DNA from: Tannerellaceae bacterium
GTDB taxonomy: Bacteria; Bacteroidota; Bacteroidia; Bacteroidales; Tannerellaceae
Assembly (NCBI GenBank): GCA_031267205.1
Contig: JAIRZN010000124.1
Coordinates: 1-23,804 of the forward strand
Length of the DNA: 23,804 nucleotides
Direction: 5' to 3'
The notes under the pieces are model-generated. The model did not search any database. It saw only the letters and a program-made list of their open reading frames with translations, and was not told the DNA's origin. A program made the position numbers and the translations under genes. Of this stretch, positions 1-7,805 are shown in pieces. Numbering within the stretch: position 1 is the first letter of the stretch; each line of letters begins with the position of its first letter.

Positions 1-1397
1 AGATCAAAGGTGGATGGGCTGGGCAGACTATCGGCTGTACTTACGGGGGGCCGACTGAGTTTAGGTACCCTGGCACTATGATGCAGGAATATATTCCTAT
101 CGCTTGGCCTGACGGGTACATCAAGTCCTGGATGATTAACACGCCGGGCCTTTACGATGATATTTACATGGATCTTACTTTTGTCGACGTATTCGAACGC
201 CTGGGCCTTGATGCGCCGGTGGACTCCTTTGCCATGGCTTTCGCTACGGCCGGGTATACTCTTTGGCACGCTAACCAGGCGGCGCGATACAATATCCTGA
301 ACGGTATCATGCCTCCTGCCTCCGGGCACTGGCTCAATAATCCGCACTCCGATGACATCGACTACCAGATCGAGGCTGATTACGCCGGACTTATGTCGCC
401 GGGCATGCCCAACACGGCGTCGGATATTTCGGACAAGATCGGGCATATAATGAACTACGGCGACGGATGGTACGGGGGCGTTTACGTGGGCGCAATGTAT
501 GCGCTGGCTTTTGTCTCGGACGACGTGGAGTTTGTTGTCTCCGAGGCTTTGAAATCTATTCCCCAGCAGAGTATTTACTACCAGTGTATGAGCGACGTCA
601 TCCGCTGGCATAAACAGTACCCGAACGACTGGAGGCAGGCGTGGGCGGAGTGCGAGAAGAAGTGGAGCCAGGATGTGGGATGCCCCGACGGCGTTTTCGT
701 GCCCTTTAATATCGACGCGGTCATCAACAGCGCCTACATTATTATAGGTTTACTTTACGGAGAGGGAAATTTCGACCGTACGATCGACATCGCCACGCGC
801 TGCGGTCAGGATTCGGATTGCAACCCTGCTTCTGCCGGAGGCATCCTCGGCACGATTCTCGGATACTCGCGCATCCCGGAACGGTGGATGAAAAACCTTC
901 GCGAGGTGGAGGATATTAATTTCGCGTATACCTCGATCTCCCTGAACAAGACTTACCAGATGAGCTACAACCAGGCCCTCGGATTGATCGGGCGTAACGG
1001 GGGATCGCAGGCCGCCGACAATGTCACGATCGCCGTGCAAAAACCCGTGCCGGTGCGCTACGAAAAGGGCTTCGAGGGACATTATCCTACGGCGCGCATA
1101 GACATTGACGACGTGATTGCAGACGTGGGCGAGGTCGAGTTTGAAGGCATCGGCATCGTATTCAACGGACAGGTGCGCGGCGGAAAAGACTACGTCGCCG
1201 AAGCGGAAATGTACATAGACGGACAGCTCGCCGAACGTGTCAAACTCCCCGCAGCCTACACCACGCGCCGCCACGACCTCTTCTGGAAATATCAACTGCC
1301 TCCGGGACGCCACACGGCCTCCTTCCGCTGGCTCAACCCCGTCGACGGCGCCTCCATACGCTTCGGGGATGCAATAATCTACGCGCAAGCGAATTGA
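1..1397 (+). CDS. ADP-ribosylglycohydrolase family protein, 5' end outside the window
   Basis: The frame is open from the first full codon at position 3, so the N-terminus lies upstream; the ATG at 78 is internal. The first visible residues (IKGGWAGQTIG, then YGGPTEF) match the start of the ADP-ribosylglycohydrolase fold (PF03747). Other family hallmarks are PGMPNTASDISD with GDGWYGG, and GQDSDCNPASAGGILG at about 795-850, which carries the D-x-D of the metal-binding site. Known members remove ADP-ribose from proteins or small molecules using Mg2+; Bacteroidota also have many members of unknown substrate. The last 100 or so residues (about 1080-1397) look like a beta-rich accessory domain after the catalytic part, with EVEFEGIGIVFNGQVRGG and a closing FRWLNPVDGASIRFGD. 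No signal peptide can be judged because the start is missing. A strong terminator follows 30 nt after the stop. Confidence 0.85.
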   Translation, partial: IKGGWAGQTIGCTYGGPTEFRYPGTMMQEYIPIAWPDGYIKSWMINTPGLYDDIYMDLTFVDVFERLGLDAPVDSFAMAFATAGYTLWHANQAARYNILNGIMPPASGHWLNNPHSDDIDYQIEADYAGLMSPGMPNTASDISDKIGHIMNYGDGWYGGVYVGAMYALAFVSDDVEFVVSEALKSIPQQSIYYQCMSDVIRWHKQYPNDWRQAWAECEKKWSQDVGCPDGVFVPFNIDAVINSAYIIIGLLYGEGNFDRTIDIATRCGQDSDCNPASAGGILGTILGYSRIPERWMKNLREVEDINFAYTSISLNKTYQMSYNQALGLIGRNGGSQAADNVTIAVQKPVPVRYEKGFEGHYPTARIDIDDVIADVGEVEFEGIGIVFNGQVRGGKDYVAEAEMYIDGQLAERVKLPAAYTTRRHDLFWKYQLPPGRHTASFRWLNPVDGASIRFGDAIIYAQAN

Positions 1398-1427
1398 CAT
1401 TGATTTGAATTGAATTGTGAACTCAGG

Positions 1428-1480
1428 ATTGGGAGTTGGGAGTTAGACTGCTTAGTCATAATTCCCGATTCCCGATTTTT
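1428..1480 (+). terminator. Intrinsic terminator of the ADP-ribosylglycohydrolase gene
   Basis: The arms 1428-1445 and 1459-1476 pair over 18 positions, with G-U wobbles at four of them. The stem continues as GACT/AGTC around a GCTT tetraloop, with one bulged A at 1458. A run of five T follows (1476-1480). The arms consist of the direct repeat GGGAGTT twice and CCCGATT twice, so the hairpin is a minisatellite-like inverted repeat. Confidence 0.75.
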
Positions 1481-1503
1481 GACTACCAATTGGAGATTTT
1501 TTT

Positions 1504-1660
1504 GCACGACCTCCGGCATTGCTGGGGGCGTATTTTTTTTGCACGACCCCCAACATCTTTTGGAGGCGTATTTTTTTAGCACGACCTCCAAAAACATCTT
1601 TTGAACGAATATTTTTCATGCACGAACCTCCAACGCTCAATGGGATCTTGATTTTTTTCG
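1504..1660 (+). repeat. Row of terminator-like hairpin repeats, period about 37-41 bp
   Basis: Four degenerate units begin at about 1504, 1541, 1579 and 1620, each with GCACGACCTCC or a close variant and each followed by a T tract. In unit 1 (1507-1530) the arms form ten pairs around an ATT loop with one bulged A, followed by TATTTTTTTT. Unit 2 (1544-1568) forms the same stem with one C-A mismatch and is followed by seven T. Units 3 and 4 are weaker. A 16-bp palindrome, T6-CGCG-A6 (1653-1668), closes the row. The short open frames across it are low-complexity and not credible genes. Confidence 0.7.
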
Positions 1661-1680
1661 CGAAAAAATCGTATAATCTG

Positions 1681-1710
1681 TTGCGGATTAAAAAAAACAA
1701 TATATCTTTA
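1681..1710 (+). promoter_or_regulatory. Bacteroidota-type promoter for the DUF6261-like gene
   Basis: The box TATCTTTA (1703-1710) resembles the -7 consensus TAnnTTTG with one mismatch. A TTG at 1681-1683 lies 19 nt upstream, the spacing expected for the -33 element. Transcription would start near 1714, which makes the GTG at 1716 an unlikely start and favours the ATG at 1740. Confidence 0.45.
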
Positions 1711-1739
1711 CGGCAGTGAAATTACCCACTCAAAAAATA

Positions 1740-2894
1740 ATGCGTATGAAGAACATTTCAATTAAAATCAGTCCCTCGTTTTATAACAGACTAAGGAATA
1801 ACGAGCACGTTGGCTTATTCACCAACATTGACGTCGTTTTGGAAGAAAAGAAGGCGGAATTGCCGGAAATACAGCCGCTGCAGCAGGGTTTCCACAAATT
1901 GTATAAAGAGGAGGAGGAGATCTACAAGCGGGATGCTATGGCGGTGGAAACTAAGTTCATCGCGGATGCTAACCAGACGCGGCGCGACGCGTTCAGGGTT
2001 GTCGGGCTGGTCGTCGAGATGGCTGAATTGGGCGCTGACCCTGCTGCCAAGGATGCGGCCGTCCTGCTCAGGGAAGTGCTGCACAATTATCGCTCCGTCC
2101 CCTTGGCGCCGATGAATGAGGTCACGCCGTTAATCCATAACATGATCGAGGACTTGCACAAGCCGCGTTACTCGACTGCCGTCACTACGCTTAAGCTCGG
2201 TGACGCCGTCGACCGCCTGGAGCAGGTGAACGACGACTTTAACGAGATATACGCCGAACGGTCGCACAGCCAGGAAATTTCCGGTATAGAAGGCAAGATG
2301 AGGGATATACGTCGCAAAGTCAACAAGTCCTTTTTCAATCTTTCAGAGGGTATCAACTCATTTTGCGTAGCAAAAAAACTCTTGGGAGTGGCCGATGCGG
2401 CTAATCCGTACTGGAATGTTATTGTGCTAATCGAGGGCTTTATAGACCAGGCCCAGCGCGTCCTCGAGCACCGTTTGCCCGGCTCGCCGGCAGGCAGCGG
2501 CAACTCAGGCGGCGATAATGACGACGACGTCGAAATCCCGGGACATGGCGTCCCTACGCTCGCCATATCAAGCCAAACCATCGTGAGCGCGACCAGTATG
2601 CTGCTCGTGGCGGAAGACCAGGCGACATTTGCCATGACTCTCTATCCGGCGGCCTTGGACGGCATAATGACGCTGTCGGCCGACGATTATAACGATTACC
2701 ACGACTTTCCCATAACTGCATTCGAGATGGACGGCGGCAAGGCGGTAGGCTTCACCGTCGCTCCTCCGCAGGACGGCATGGCATTCCGCCAGCCGATGTA
2801 TGTCATGACGCAGGCGCGAGCGGAAATTATCAAGGACGGCAAAACGCTGGCGATATTGACTGGTGTCGTCTGGCCGGAGTCCTTTTGGGGATAA
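1740..2894 (+). CDS. DUF6261-like protein with extra C-terminal beta-rich domain
   Basis: A 384-residue protein if read from the ATG at 1740; a GTG at 1716 and an ATG at 1746 are alternatives, and the promoter position favours 1740 or 1746. There is no signal peptide or membrane segment, so it is probably cytoplasmic. The N-terminus (FYNRLRNNEHVGLFTNID) and the helical stretch with EEEEIYKRDAMAVET resemble DUF6261, a Bacteroidales family of unknown function; I recognise this by pattern only. After about residue 250 there is a Gly/Asn/Asp-rich linker (GSGNSGGDNDDDVE), then about 115 residues of probable beta structure ending WPESFWG. Single gene, with its own promoter upstream and a terminator 25 nt downstream. 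The hairpin-repeat row just before it is unusual. Function unknown. Confidence 0.75.
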   Translation: MRMKNISIKISPSFYNRLRNNEHVGLFTNIDVVLEEKKAELPEIQPLQQGFHKLYKEEEEIYKRDAMAVETKFIADANQTRRDAFRVVGLVVEMAELGADPAAKDAAVLLREVLHNYRSVPLAPMNEVTPLIHNMIEDLHKPRYSTAVTTLKLGDAVDRLEQVNDDFNEIYAERSHSQEISGIEGKMRDIRRKVNKSFFNLSEGINSFCVAKKLLGVADAANPYWNVIVLIEGFIDQAQRVLEHRLPGSPAGSGNSGGDNDDDVEIPGHGVPTLAISSQTIVSATSMLLVAEDQATFAMTLYPAALDGIMTLSADDYNDYHDFPITAFEMDGGKAVGFTVAPPQDGMAFRQPMYVMTQARAEIIKDGKTLAILTGVVWPESFWG

Positions 2895-2919
2895 TCCTGA
2901 TTTGTGACCTGTAATTGAT

Positions 2920-2949
2920 GGGAGACGTGGGGGGCCGCGTCTCCCTTTT
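2920..2949 (+). terminator. Intrinsic terminator after the DUF6261-like gene
   Basis: GGGAGACG (2920-2927) pairs perfectly with CGTCTCCC (2938-2945) around a 10-nt G-rich loop and is followed by TTTT and a further T-rich stretch. Confidence 0.7.
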
Positions 2950-3132
2950 CATTTTCCGGCGCTCGCGTCTTTTCATGCGGCGCACGGGTTCCCGATTCCC
3001 GGCTGATTTTCTCCTCCGCAGGCCACCGCCGGAGATGGTGATATGTCAAATAAAAAACGCTATCTTCGGGACATGAAAATAAAGACACACATTAACAACA
3101 ACATCCGGCAAATAAGATATTCAATCCAAGTT

Positions 3133-3828
3133 ATGAAAAACTTCCCGCTATGCCTGTTCGCCCTCCTGTGCGCCGCCACGTTATACGCGCAAGACGACGG
3201 TTTGCCGGTCCGGTACCTTACGGCGGCGGGCGAATATTCGCCACTGTATACGGGCAAGATGCCTCTGCCTTACGCGGCGTATTTTACTAATTATCCCTAC
3301 CTGAAGACGGCCGGATTCACTGCCGGCGAGCTGTCGTTCGGCGGCATAGCCTACACGGGCGTCAGGATGCGCCTGGATGTATACCGCGACCGTTTGCTGG
3401 CCGTTCCTGAGGCCGGAGGATATGAGGTGATACTTCCGCAGGAGCAGGTGGGGCATGCGCTTTTGCACGGCTACCACATTTTTTACCACCGCGCCGACAG
3501 TCTGGAAAATTGCCCTCCCGAAGGATATTACCTGCTCCTGCACGATGCAGGCTGCCGTGCGCTGGCTCGCGTGACGTGCTCTATGCGCGAGGTGAGCAAG
3601 GATGGGGAGACGACAGGCTGGTTCAGGTTTGCGACGCGCTACTATGTACTCAAGGACGGCGTATATCATGCGGTGGGCAGTAAGGGGTCGGTCTTGAAGG
3701 TCTTCGCTTCGCACCGCCGCGAGCTTAGCCGCTTTATATCCGAGCGCCGTCTTAATTTCCGCAGGAATACGGAGGAGGCCATCGTATCTGTCGTCAAGCA
3801 ATATGAATTATTAAACGCCGGCTTATGA
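3133..3828 (+). CDS. Small exported protein, first gene of the TonB-receptor operon
   Basis: The start at 3133 is chosen because it gives a clean signal peptide (MKNFPLCLFALLCAATLYAQ) with likely cleavage near the Ala-Gln; the frame is open further upstream to 3043, but that extension is charged and unlike a signal. The mature protein is about 211 residues, probably periplasmic or outer-membrane associated. Visible segments include YSPLYTGKMPLPY, FGGIAYTGVRMRLDVYRDRL and HGYHIFYH, a beta-rich pattern I associate with uncharacterised Bacteroidota proteins encoded next to TonB receptors. No catalytic motif is seen. Its stop overlaps the next start (ATGA at 3825-3828), which suggests translational coupling and a shared function. 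A possible -7 box, TATCTTCG, lies at 3061-3068 but is weak. Function unknown. Confidence 0.75.
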   Translation: MKNFPLCLFALLCAATLYAQDDGLPVRYLTAAGEYSPLYTGKMPLPYAAYFTNYPYLKTAGFTAGELSFGGIAYTGVRMRLDVYRDRLLAVPEAGGYEVILPQEQVGHALLHGYHIFYHRADSLENCPPEGYYLLLHDAGCRALARVTCSMREVSKDGETTGWFRFATRYYVLKDGVYHAVGSKGSVLKVFASHRRELSRFISERRLNFRRNTEEAIVSVVKQYELLNAGL

Positions 3829-6593
3829 AAAAGCTAACCTTAGCTCTCCTCTGCTCCATGTGCATAGCCGTCGCCGGCGCGCAGCAGAAAGTGACCCTGA
3901 CGCTGGAAGAATGCACAGCCGAGGAGTTGTTTACCGAGGTGGAGAGGCAAACTTCCTTCCGCATATACTGCCTGCCCCAGGATACTGTTGCGCTACGGTT
4001 CGCACTGCGCTGCGCCGACGAGGATGCGGCCGCAGCTCTGCGGAGGGCCTTGCAACCGGCGGGATTGACGGTCTCGGTCTTCGGCGACGCCTTGTTTATC
4101 ATTAAAGGAAGGGAGCTCATCACCTCGCTGCCGCCAAACTACCGGCAGGACGGCGCAGATGCCGCGCAAGCCGTCGCGGAAGCCGTCGACATGTCCGCGC
4201 TTATGCCATCCGAGCGCAACGCCGGTCGCGCCTCGTCCGAGAATATTGTCTACGAGATAGGCTCGCCCACGGCATCCCCGATAGCCGCCGCATCAGGGAA
4301 AGCAACCGTCAGCGGCATAGTAACCGATTTCAGCTCCGGCGAACCCATCCCCGGCGTGGCCGTATTTATACGCGAGCCGATGACGGGTACGACTACCGAC
4401 GCGACAGGCTTCTATACCCTCGACCTGCCCGCCGGGCGGCACGAATTGAACATACAAGGCGTGGGAATGAAGGACGCCCGACGGCAATTGCAGGTATACT
4501 CCAGCGGAAAGTTAGACGTCGAGCTCGATGAACAAGTATACAGCCTCGGCGAAGTCACCGTATCCTCCGAGCGCCTCGCCCGCGTCCGCAATACGACCAT
4601 AGGCATGGAACGCTTGGCGATTAAGGACATGAAGAACATGCCGACAGCCTTCGGCGAAGTAGATATAATGAAAGTCGTACTCTCGCTGCCCGGCGTCAAG
4701 TCGGTAGGCGAAGCAGCGAGCGGCTTCAACGTCCGTGGCGGAGCGACGGATCAGAATCTTATACTTTTTAACGGCGGAACGGTCTATAACCCCACACACC
4801 TGTTCGGTTTCTTCTCTGCATTCAATCCCGATGTCATACGCGACATGGAGCTGTACAAAAGCAGTATTCCGCCCGTCTACGGCGGGCGAATATCGTCCGT
4901 GCTCGACGTCAACAGCCGCGAGGGCGACAAGGAAGGGTTTAAAGGCTCTGCAAGCCTCGGACTGCTCACCAGCCGGCTCAGCTTGGAAGGGCCGGCGGGT
5001 GAAAAGACGTCCTACCTGCTCGGTGGGCGAACAACGTACTCCGATTGGATACTAAAGAGCCTCCCTGAAAATAGCGGGTACAACAACGGCAACGCAGGCT
5101 TCTACGACGTGAACGCTACCGTATCGCACCGCTTCGACGAGCGCAATAATCTTTACCTGAACGGATATTTCAGTCGCGACCGCTTCAATTTCAACGCATG
5201 GGAGCGCTACGCCTACCGCAACGCCAACGCTTCGGCGCGATGGAGGCATATCTTCAACGATATGTTGTCCGCAACATTCTCAGGAGGCTACGACCACTAC
5301 GATTATAGCGTCGGCAATACCGATAACCCCGCCGAGGCATACAGTATGGCCTTCGCCATCGAGCAGATGTTCGCCAAGGCCGGCTTCAGTTGGTACGCCT
5401 CCGACAGACACACGCTGGACTTCGGCTTTAGCGGCCTGCTTTACGACCTTAACCCCGGCTCGTACCTGCCGGAAGGCGGCGAATCATTGGTGACGCCCAA
5501 CCGTATGCAGCGGGAGAGAGCTATCGAAACGGCCGTCTACGCCGACGAGCGGTGGGATGTGACGCCGGAACTGTCCGTCAACGCCGGCCTGCGCTTCACG
5601 CTCTTCGGAGCAATGGGGCCGAGGACGTACAACGTATACGACCCAGCCGGACTGCCGTCGCCGGCGACCGTGACGGAGACCGTGACGGAAAGCGCAGACG
5701 GCAACATCTTCAAAACATACCAAGGCCCGGAAATTCGCGTCTCGGCGCGATACGCCTTCACAGGCGATTTCTCGCTCAAGGCAGGCGTGAACACGATGAG
5801 GCAGTATATACATAAATTATCGAACACGACCGTCATGTCGCCCACCGACACATGGAAACTGTCCGACGCCAACGTCCTTCCGCAAAGCGGCATGCAAATA
5901 GCCGCAGGCCTGTACAAAAACTTCGCCGGTCATACGATAGAGACCTCCGTCGAGGGCTATTACAAGACGATGGACAATTATCCCGACTACCGCAAAGGCG
6001 CCGAGCTGCTGATGAACCCGCACATCGAGACCGACATCCTGCCGGCCCAAGGACGCGCCTACGGGATCGAGCTGATGGTACGTAAGACCCTCGGCCGCCT
6101 CAACGGATGGGCAAGCTACACTTATTCGCGCACCATGCTACGGCAATCGGACCGCAAGATACCGTCGCCGGTAAACGACGGGAAATGGTACCCTGCCGAC
6201 TTCGACAAGCCCCACGATTTCAAAATGGCGGGCAACTATAAGTTCACGCACCGCTTCAGTTTGTCGATGAACGTCGATTACAGTACCGGACGGCCCGTCA
6301 CGCTGCCCGTTTCCAAGTACCGGATGGCCGGCGGGGAGTTCGTATATTATTCCGAGCGTAACAGCTATCGCATACCCGACTTCTTCCGAATAGACTTGTC
6401 GATAAACATCGAGCCAAGCCATCACCTGACATTGCTTACCCACAGCTCCTTCTCGCTCGGCGTATATAACGTGACGGGGCGTAAGAACGCTTACTCGGTC
6501 TATTATGTCGCCGAAGAAGGCAGCCTGCAAGGCTACCGGCTGGCCATCTTCGGTATGCCCATCCCCTACGTCTCGTATAACATTAAATTCTAA
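3825..6593 (+). CDS. TonB-dependent outer-membrane receptor with STN and carboxypeptidase-regulatory-like domains
   Basis: A 922-residue energy-coupled outer-membrane transporter. The signal peptide ends near AGAQQ (residue 20). An STN-like domain spans about 28-95, ending ALFIIKG. A carboxypeptidase-regulatory-like beta-sandwich spans about 160-245 (VSGIVTDFSSGEPIPGV). The plug spans about 258-365 and contains SLPGVKSVGEAASGFNVRGG and PPVYGGRISSVLDV. The rest is a 22-strand-type barrel ending in SYNIKF, with the terminal Phe typical of BAM substrates. An STN domain is often linked to signalling through an anti-sigma factor, but no sigma/anti-sigma pair is in this window. The DUF4249 lipoprotein downstream, rather than SusD, suggests a non-glycan or atypical substrate, which cannot be identified. 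Coupled to the gene before it by a 4-nt overlap and 21 nt from the gene after it. Confidence 0.93.
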   Translation: MKKLTLALLCSMCIAVAGAQQKVTLTLEECTAEELFTEVERQTSFRIYCLPQDTVALRFALRCADEDAAAALRRALQPAGLTVSVFGDALFIIKGRELITSLPPNYRQDGADAAQAVAEAVDMSALMPSERNAGRASSENIVYEIGSPTASPIAAASGKATVSGIVTDFSSGEPIPGVAVFIREPMTGTTTDATGFYTLDLPAGRHELNIQGVGMKDARRQLQVYSSGKLDVELDEQVYSLGEVTVSSERLARVRNTTIGMERLAIKDMKNMPTAFGEVDIMKVVLSLPGVKSVGEAASGFNVRGGATDQNLILFNGGTVYNPTHLFGFFSAFNPDVIRDMELYKSSIPPVYGGRISSVLDVNSREGDKEGFKGSASLGLLTSRLSLEGPAGEKTSYLLGGRTTYSDWILKSLPENSGYNNGNAGFYDVNATVSHRFDERNNLYLNGYFSRDRFNFNAWERYAYRNANASARWRHIFNDMLSATFSGGYDHYDYSVGNTDNPAEAYSMAFAIEQMFAKAGFSWYASDRHTLDFGFSGLLYDLNPGSYLPEGGESLVTPNRMQRERAIETAVYADERWDVTPELSVNAGLRFTLFGAMGPRTYNVYDPAGLPSPATVTETVTESADGNIFKTYQGPEIRVSARYAFTGDFSLKAGVNTMRQYIHKLSNTTVMSPTDTWKLSDANVLPQSGMQIAAGLYKNFAGHTIETSVEGYYKTMDNYPDYRKGAELLMNPHIETDILPAQGRAYGIELMVRKTLGRLNGWASYTYSRTMLRQSDRKIPSPVNDGKWYPADFDKPHDFKMAGNYKFTHRFSLSMNVDYSTGRPVTLPVSKYRMAGGEFVYYSERNSYRIPDFFRIDLSINIEPSHHLTLLTHSSFSLGVYNVTGRKNAYSVYYVAEEGSLQGYRLAIFGMPIPYVSYNIKF

Positions 6594-6614
6594 TATACTT
6601 ACAAAGAAAAGACG

Positions 6615-7790
6615 ATGAAGACGCACATGCATATATACACCCTATGCGCAGCCGCAGCTTTAACCTCGTGCATCGACCGCTTCGAGCCGGCCGGCGCCGA
6701 CGCCTCCCTCGCGGGAATATTGGTGGTAGAAGGGACGATCGCCGAGGGGATAACCGCCATTACGCTGAGCCGCAGCAAGGGCATGGACGCGGAATGGACG
6801 GCAGGCCCGGCTGTCGACGGCGCAGCCCTCTATGTAGCCTGCGACGACGGCTCAACGTCCGCCCCTTCGGCTTATCGCGGAGATGGCCTATACGAAATAG
6901 AAACGGGGCTGCTCGATTCGGGCAAGCAATACCGCCTCCACATCGCCCTCGACGGCGAGGAGTATGAATCGACCTACCTCGCGCCGCTCTTCACGCCCGT
7001 AATCGACAGCATAGCCTGGCTTAAGCGCGGCCAAGGCGAACCGGTTTATATTACCGTCTCAACTCATGACGACGACGACCGCCCGCCTTATTACCGCTGG
7101 ACATACGAGGAGGATTGGGAGTTTAAGTCCGAATTATACTCCGCAGCGGGGCTTGTGACCACTATCGACGGAGTAGACTATTACAGGATATACGATTTGC
7201 AGACATCAAACAACGTTTACTACTGCTGGGGAACGGGCGGCTCGGCGGGATTCATACTCGGCTCGTCCGACCGCCTGTCGTCGAACGTCATTTCGCACAG
7301 GAAGCTGATAGAAATCGAGCCATCCGACGAAAAACTATCTATCCTCTACCGCGTCTCCGTTACGCAGCAACAGATACGTAAGGAGGCATACGACTACTTC
7401 ATGAACCTCCAAAAGAACGTCACGCAGACGGGCAGCATCTTCTCGCACATCCCCGCCGAAACAGAGGGCAACATACGCTGCCTTACGCGCCCGGATATTC
7501 CGGTCGTCGGCTACGTGGAAGTATCGACGGTCGCGCGCGCCGAACGCTTCTTCCCCGAACCCACGGGCTTGTACGAACCGCCGCTCTCGCAGTGCCCGTT
7601 CCAGATTGTGCACCGTATGGAGAAAGGCGCATACTCCTCGATCTATGATTTCACCCAAGCCCAGGGACAGGGGCCTGAGCCGTATATGGCGGTGGGCGAG
7701 GCTTTATCATACGGCCCCGTGCAATGCCTCGACTGCACCTCGCGCGGCACGAAGAACAAGCCGGCTGCGTGGCCGACCGACCACCTTTAA
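6615..7790 (+). CDS. DUF4249 lipoprotein, partner of the TonB receptor
   Basis: A 391-residue lipoprotein. The signal peptide carries the lipobox LTSC with Cys19 as the acylated residue, followed by IDRFEP. The mature N-terminus (LAGILVVEGTIAEGITAITLSRS) and the middle (YYRWTYEEDWEF, then YCWGTGGSAGFILGSSDRL) fit DUF4249, a Bacteroidota lipoprotein family regularly encoded directly after TonB receptors. By analogy with SusC/SusD pairs it may cap or feed the receptor at the cell surface; this is inferred, as the family lacks an established substrate. The C-terminal part ends with two cysteines (QCLDCTS), a feature I also associate with DUF4249. It sits 21 nt after the receptor gene and 15 nt before the next gene, so all are probably co-transcribed. 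Confidence 0.85.
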   Translation: MKTHMHIYTLCAAAALTSCIDRFEPAGADASLAGILVVEGTIAEGITAITLSRSKGMDAEWTAGPAVDGAALYVACDDGSTSAPSAYRGDGLYEIETGLLDSGKQYRLHIALDGEEYESTYLAPLFTPVIDSIAWLKRGQGEPVYITVSTHDDDDRPPYYRWTYEEDWEFKSELYSAAGLVTTIDGVDYYRIYDLQTSNNVYYCWGTGGSAGFILGSSDRLSSNVISHRKLIEIEPSDEKLSILYRVSVTQQQIRKEAYDYFMNLQKNVTQTGSIFSHIPAETEGNIRCLTRPDIPVVGYVEVSTVARAERFFPEPTGLYEPPLSQCPFQIVHRMEKGAYSSIYDFTQAQGQGPEPYMAVGEALSYGPVQCLDCTSRGTKNKPAAWPTDHL

Positions 7791-7805
7791 TATAAGACGA
7801 CAAAT

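Noticed and set aside
750..1400. 216-codon minus-strand open frame
   Set aside because: It is antisense to the conserved ADP-ribosylglycohydrolase motifs.
1410..1719. Several 60-80-codon frames on both strands in the repeat row
   Set aside because: They are made by T-tract and hairpin repeats and have no start context or family resemblance.
1716..1739. GTG start extending the DUF6261-like protein by 8 residues
   Set aside because: The putative transcription start is at about 1714, leaving no leader, and the downstream ATGs give a more usual start.
3043..3132. 30-residue N-terminal extension of the small exported protein
   Set aside because: It would bury the clear signal peptide that begins at 3133.
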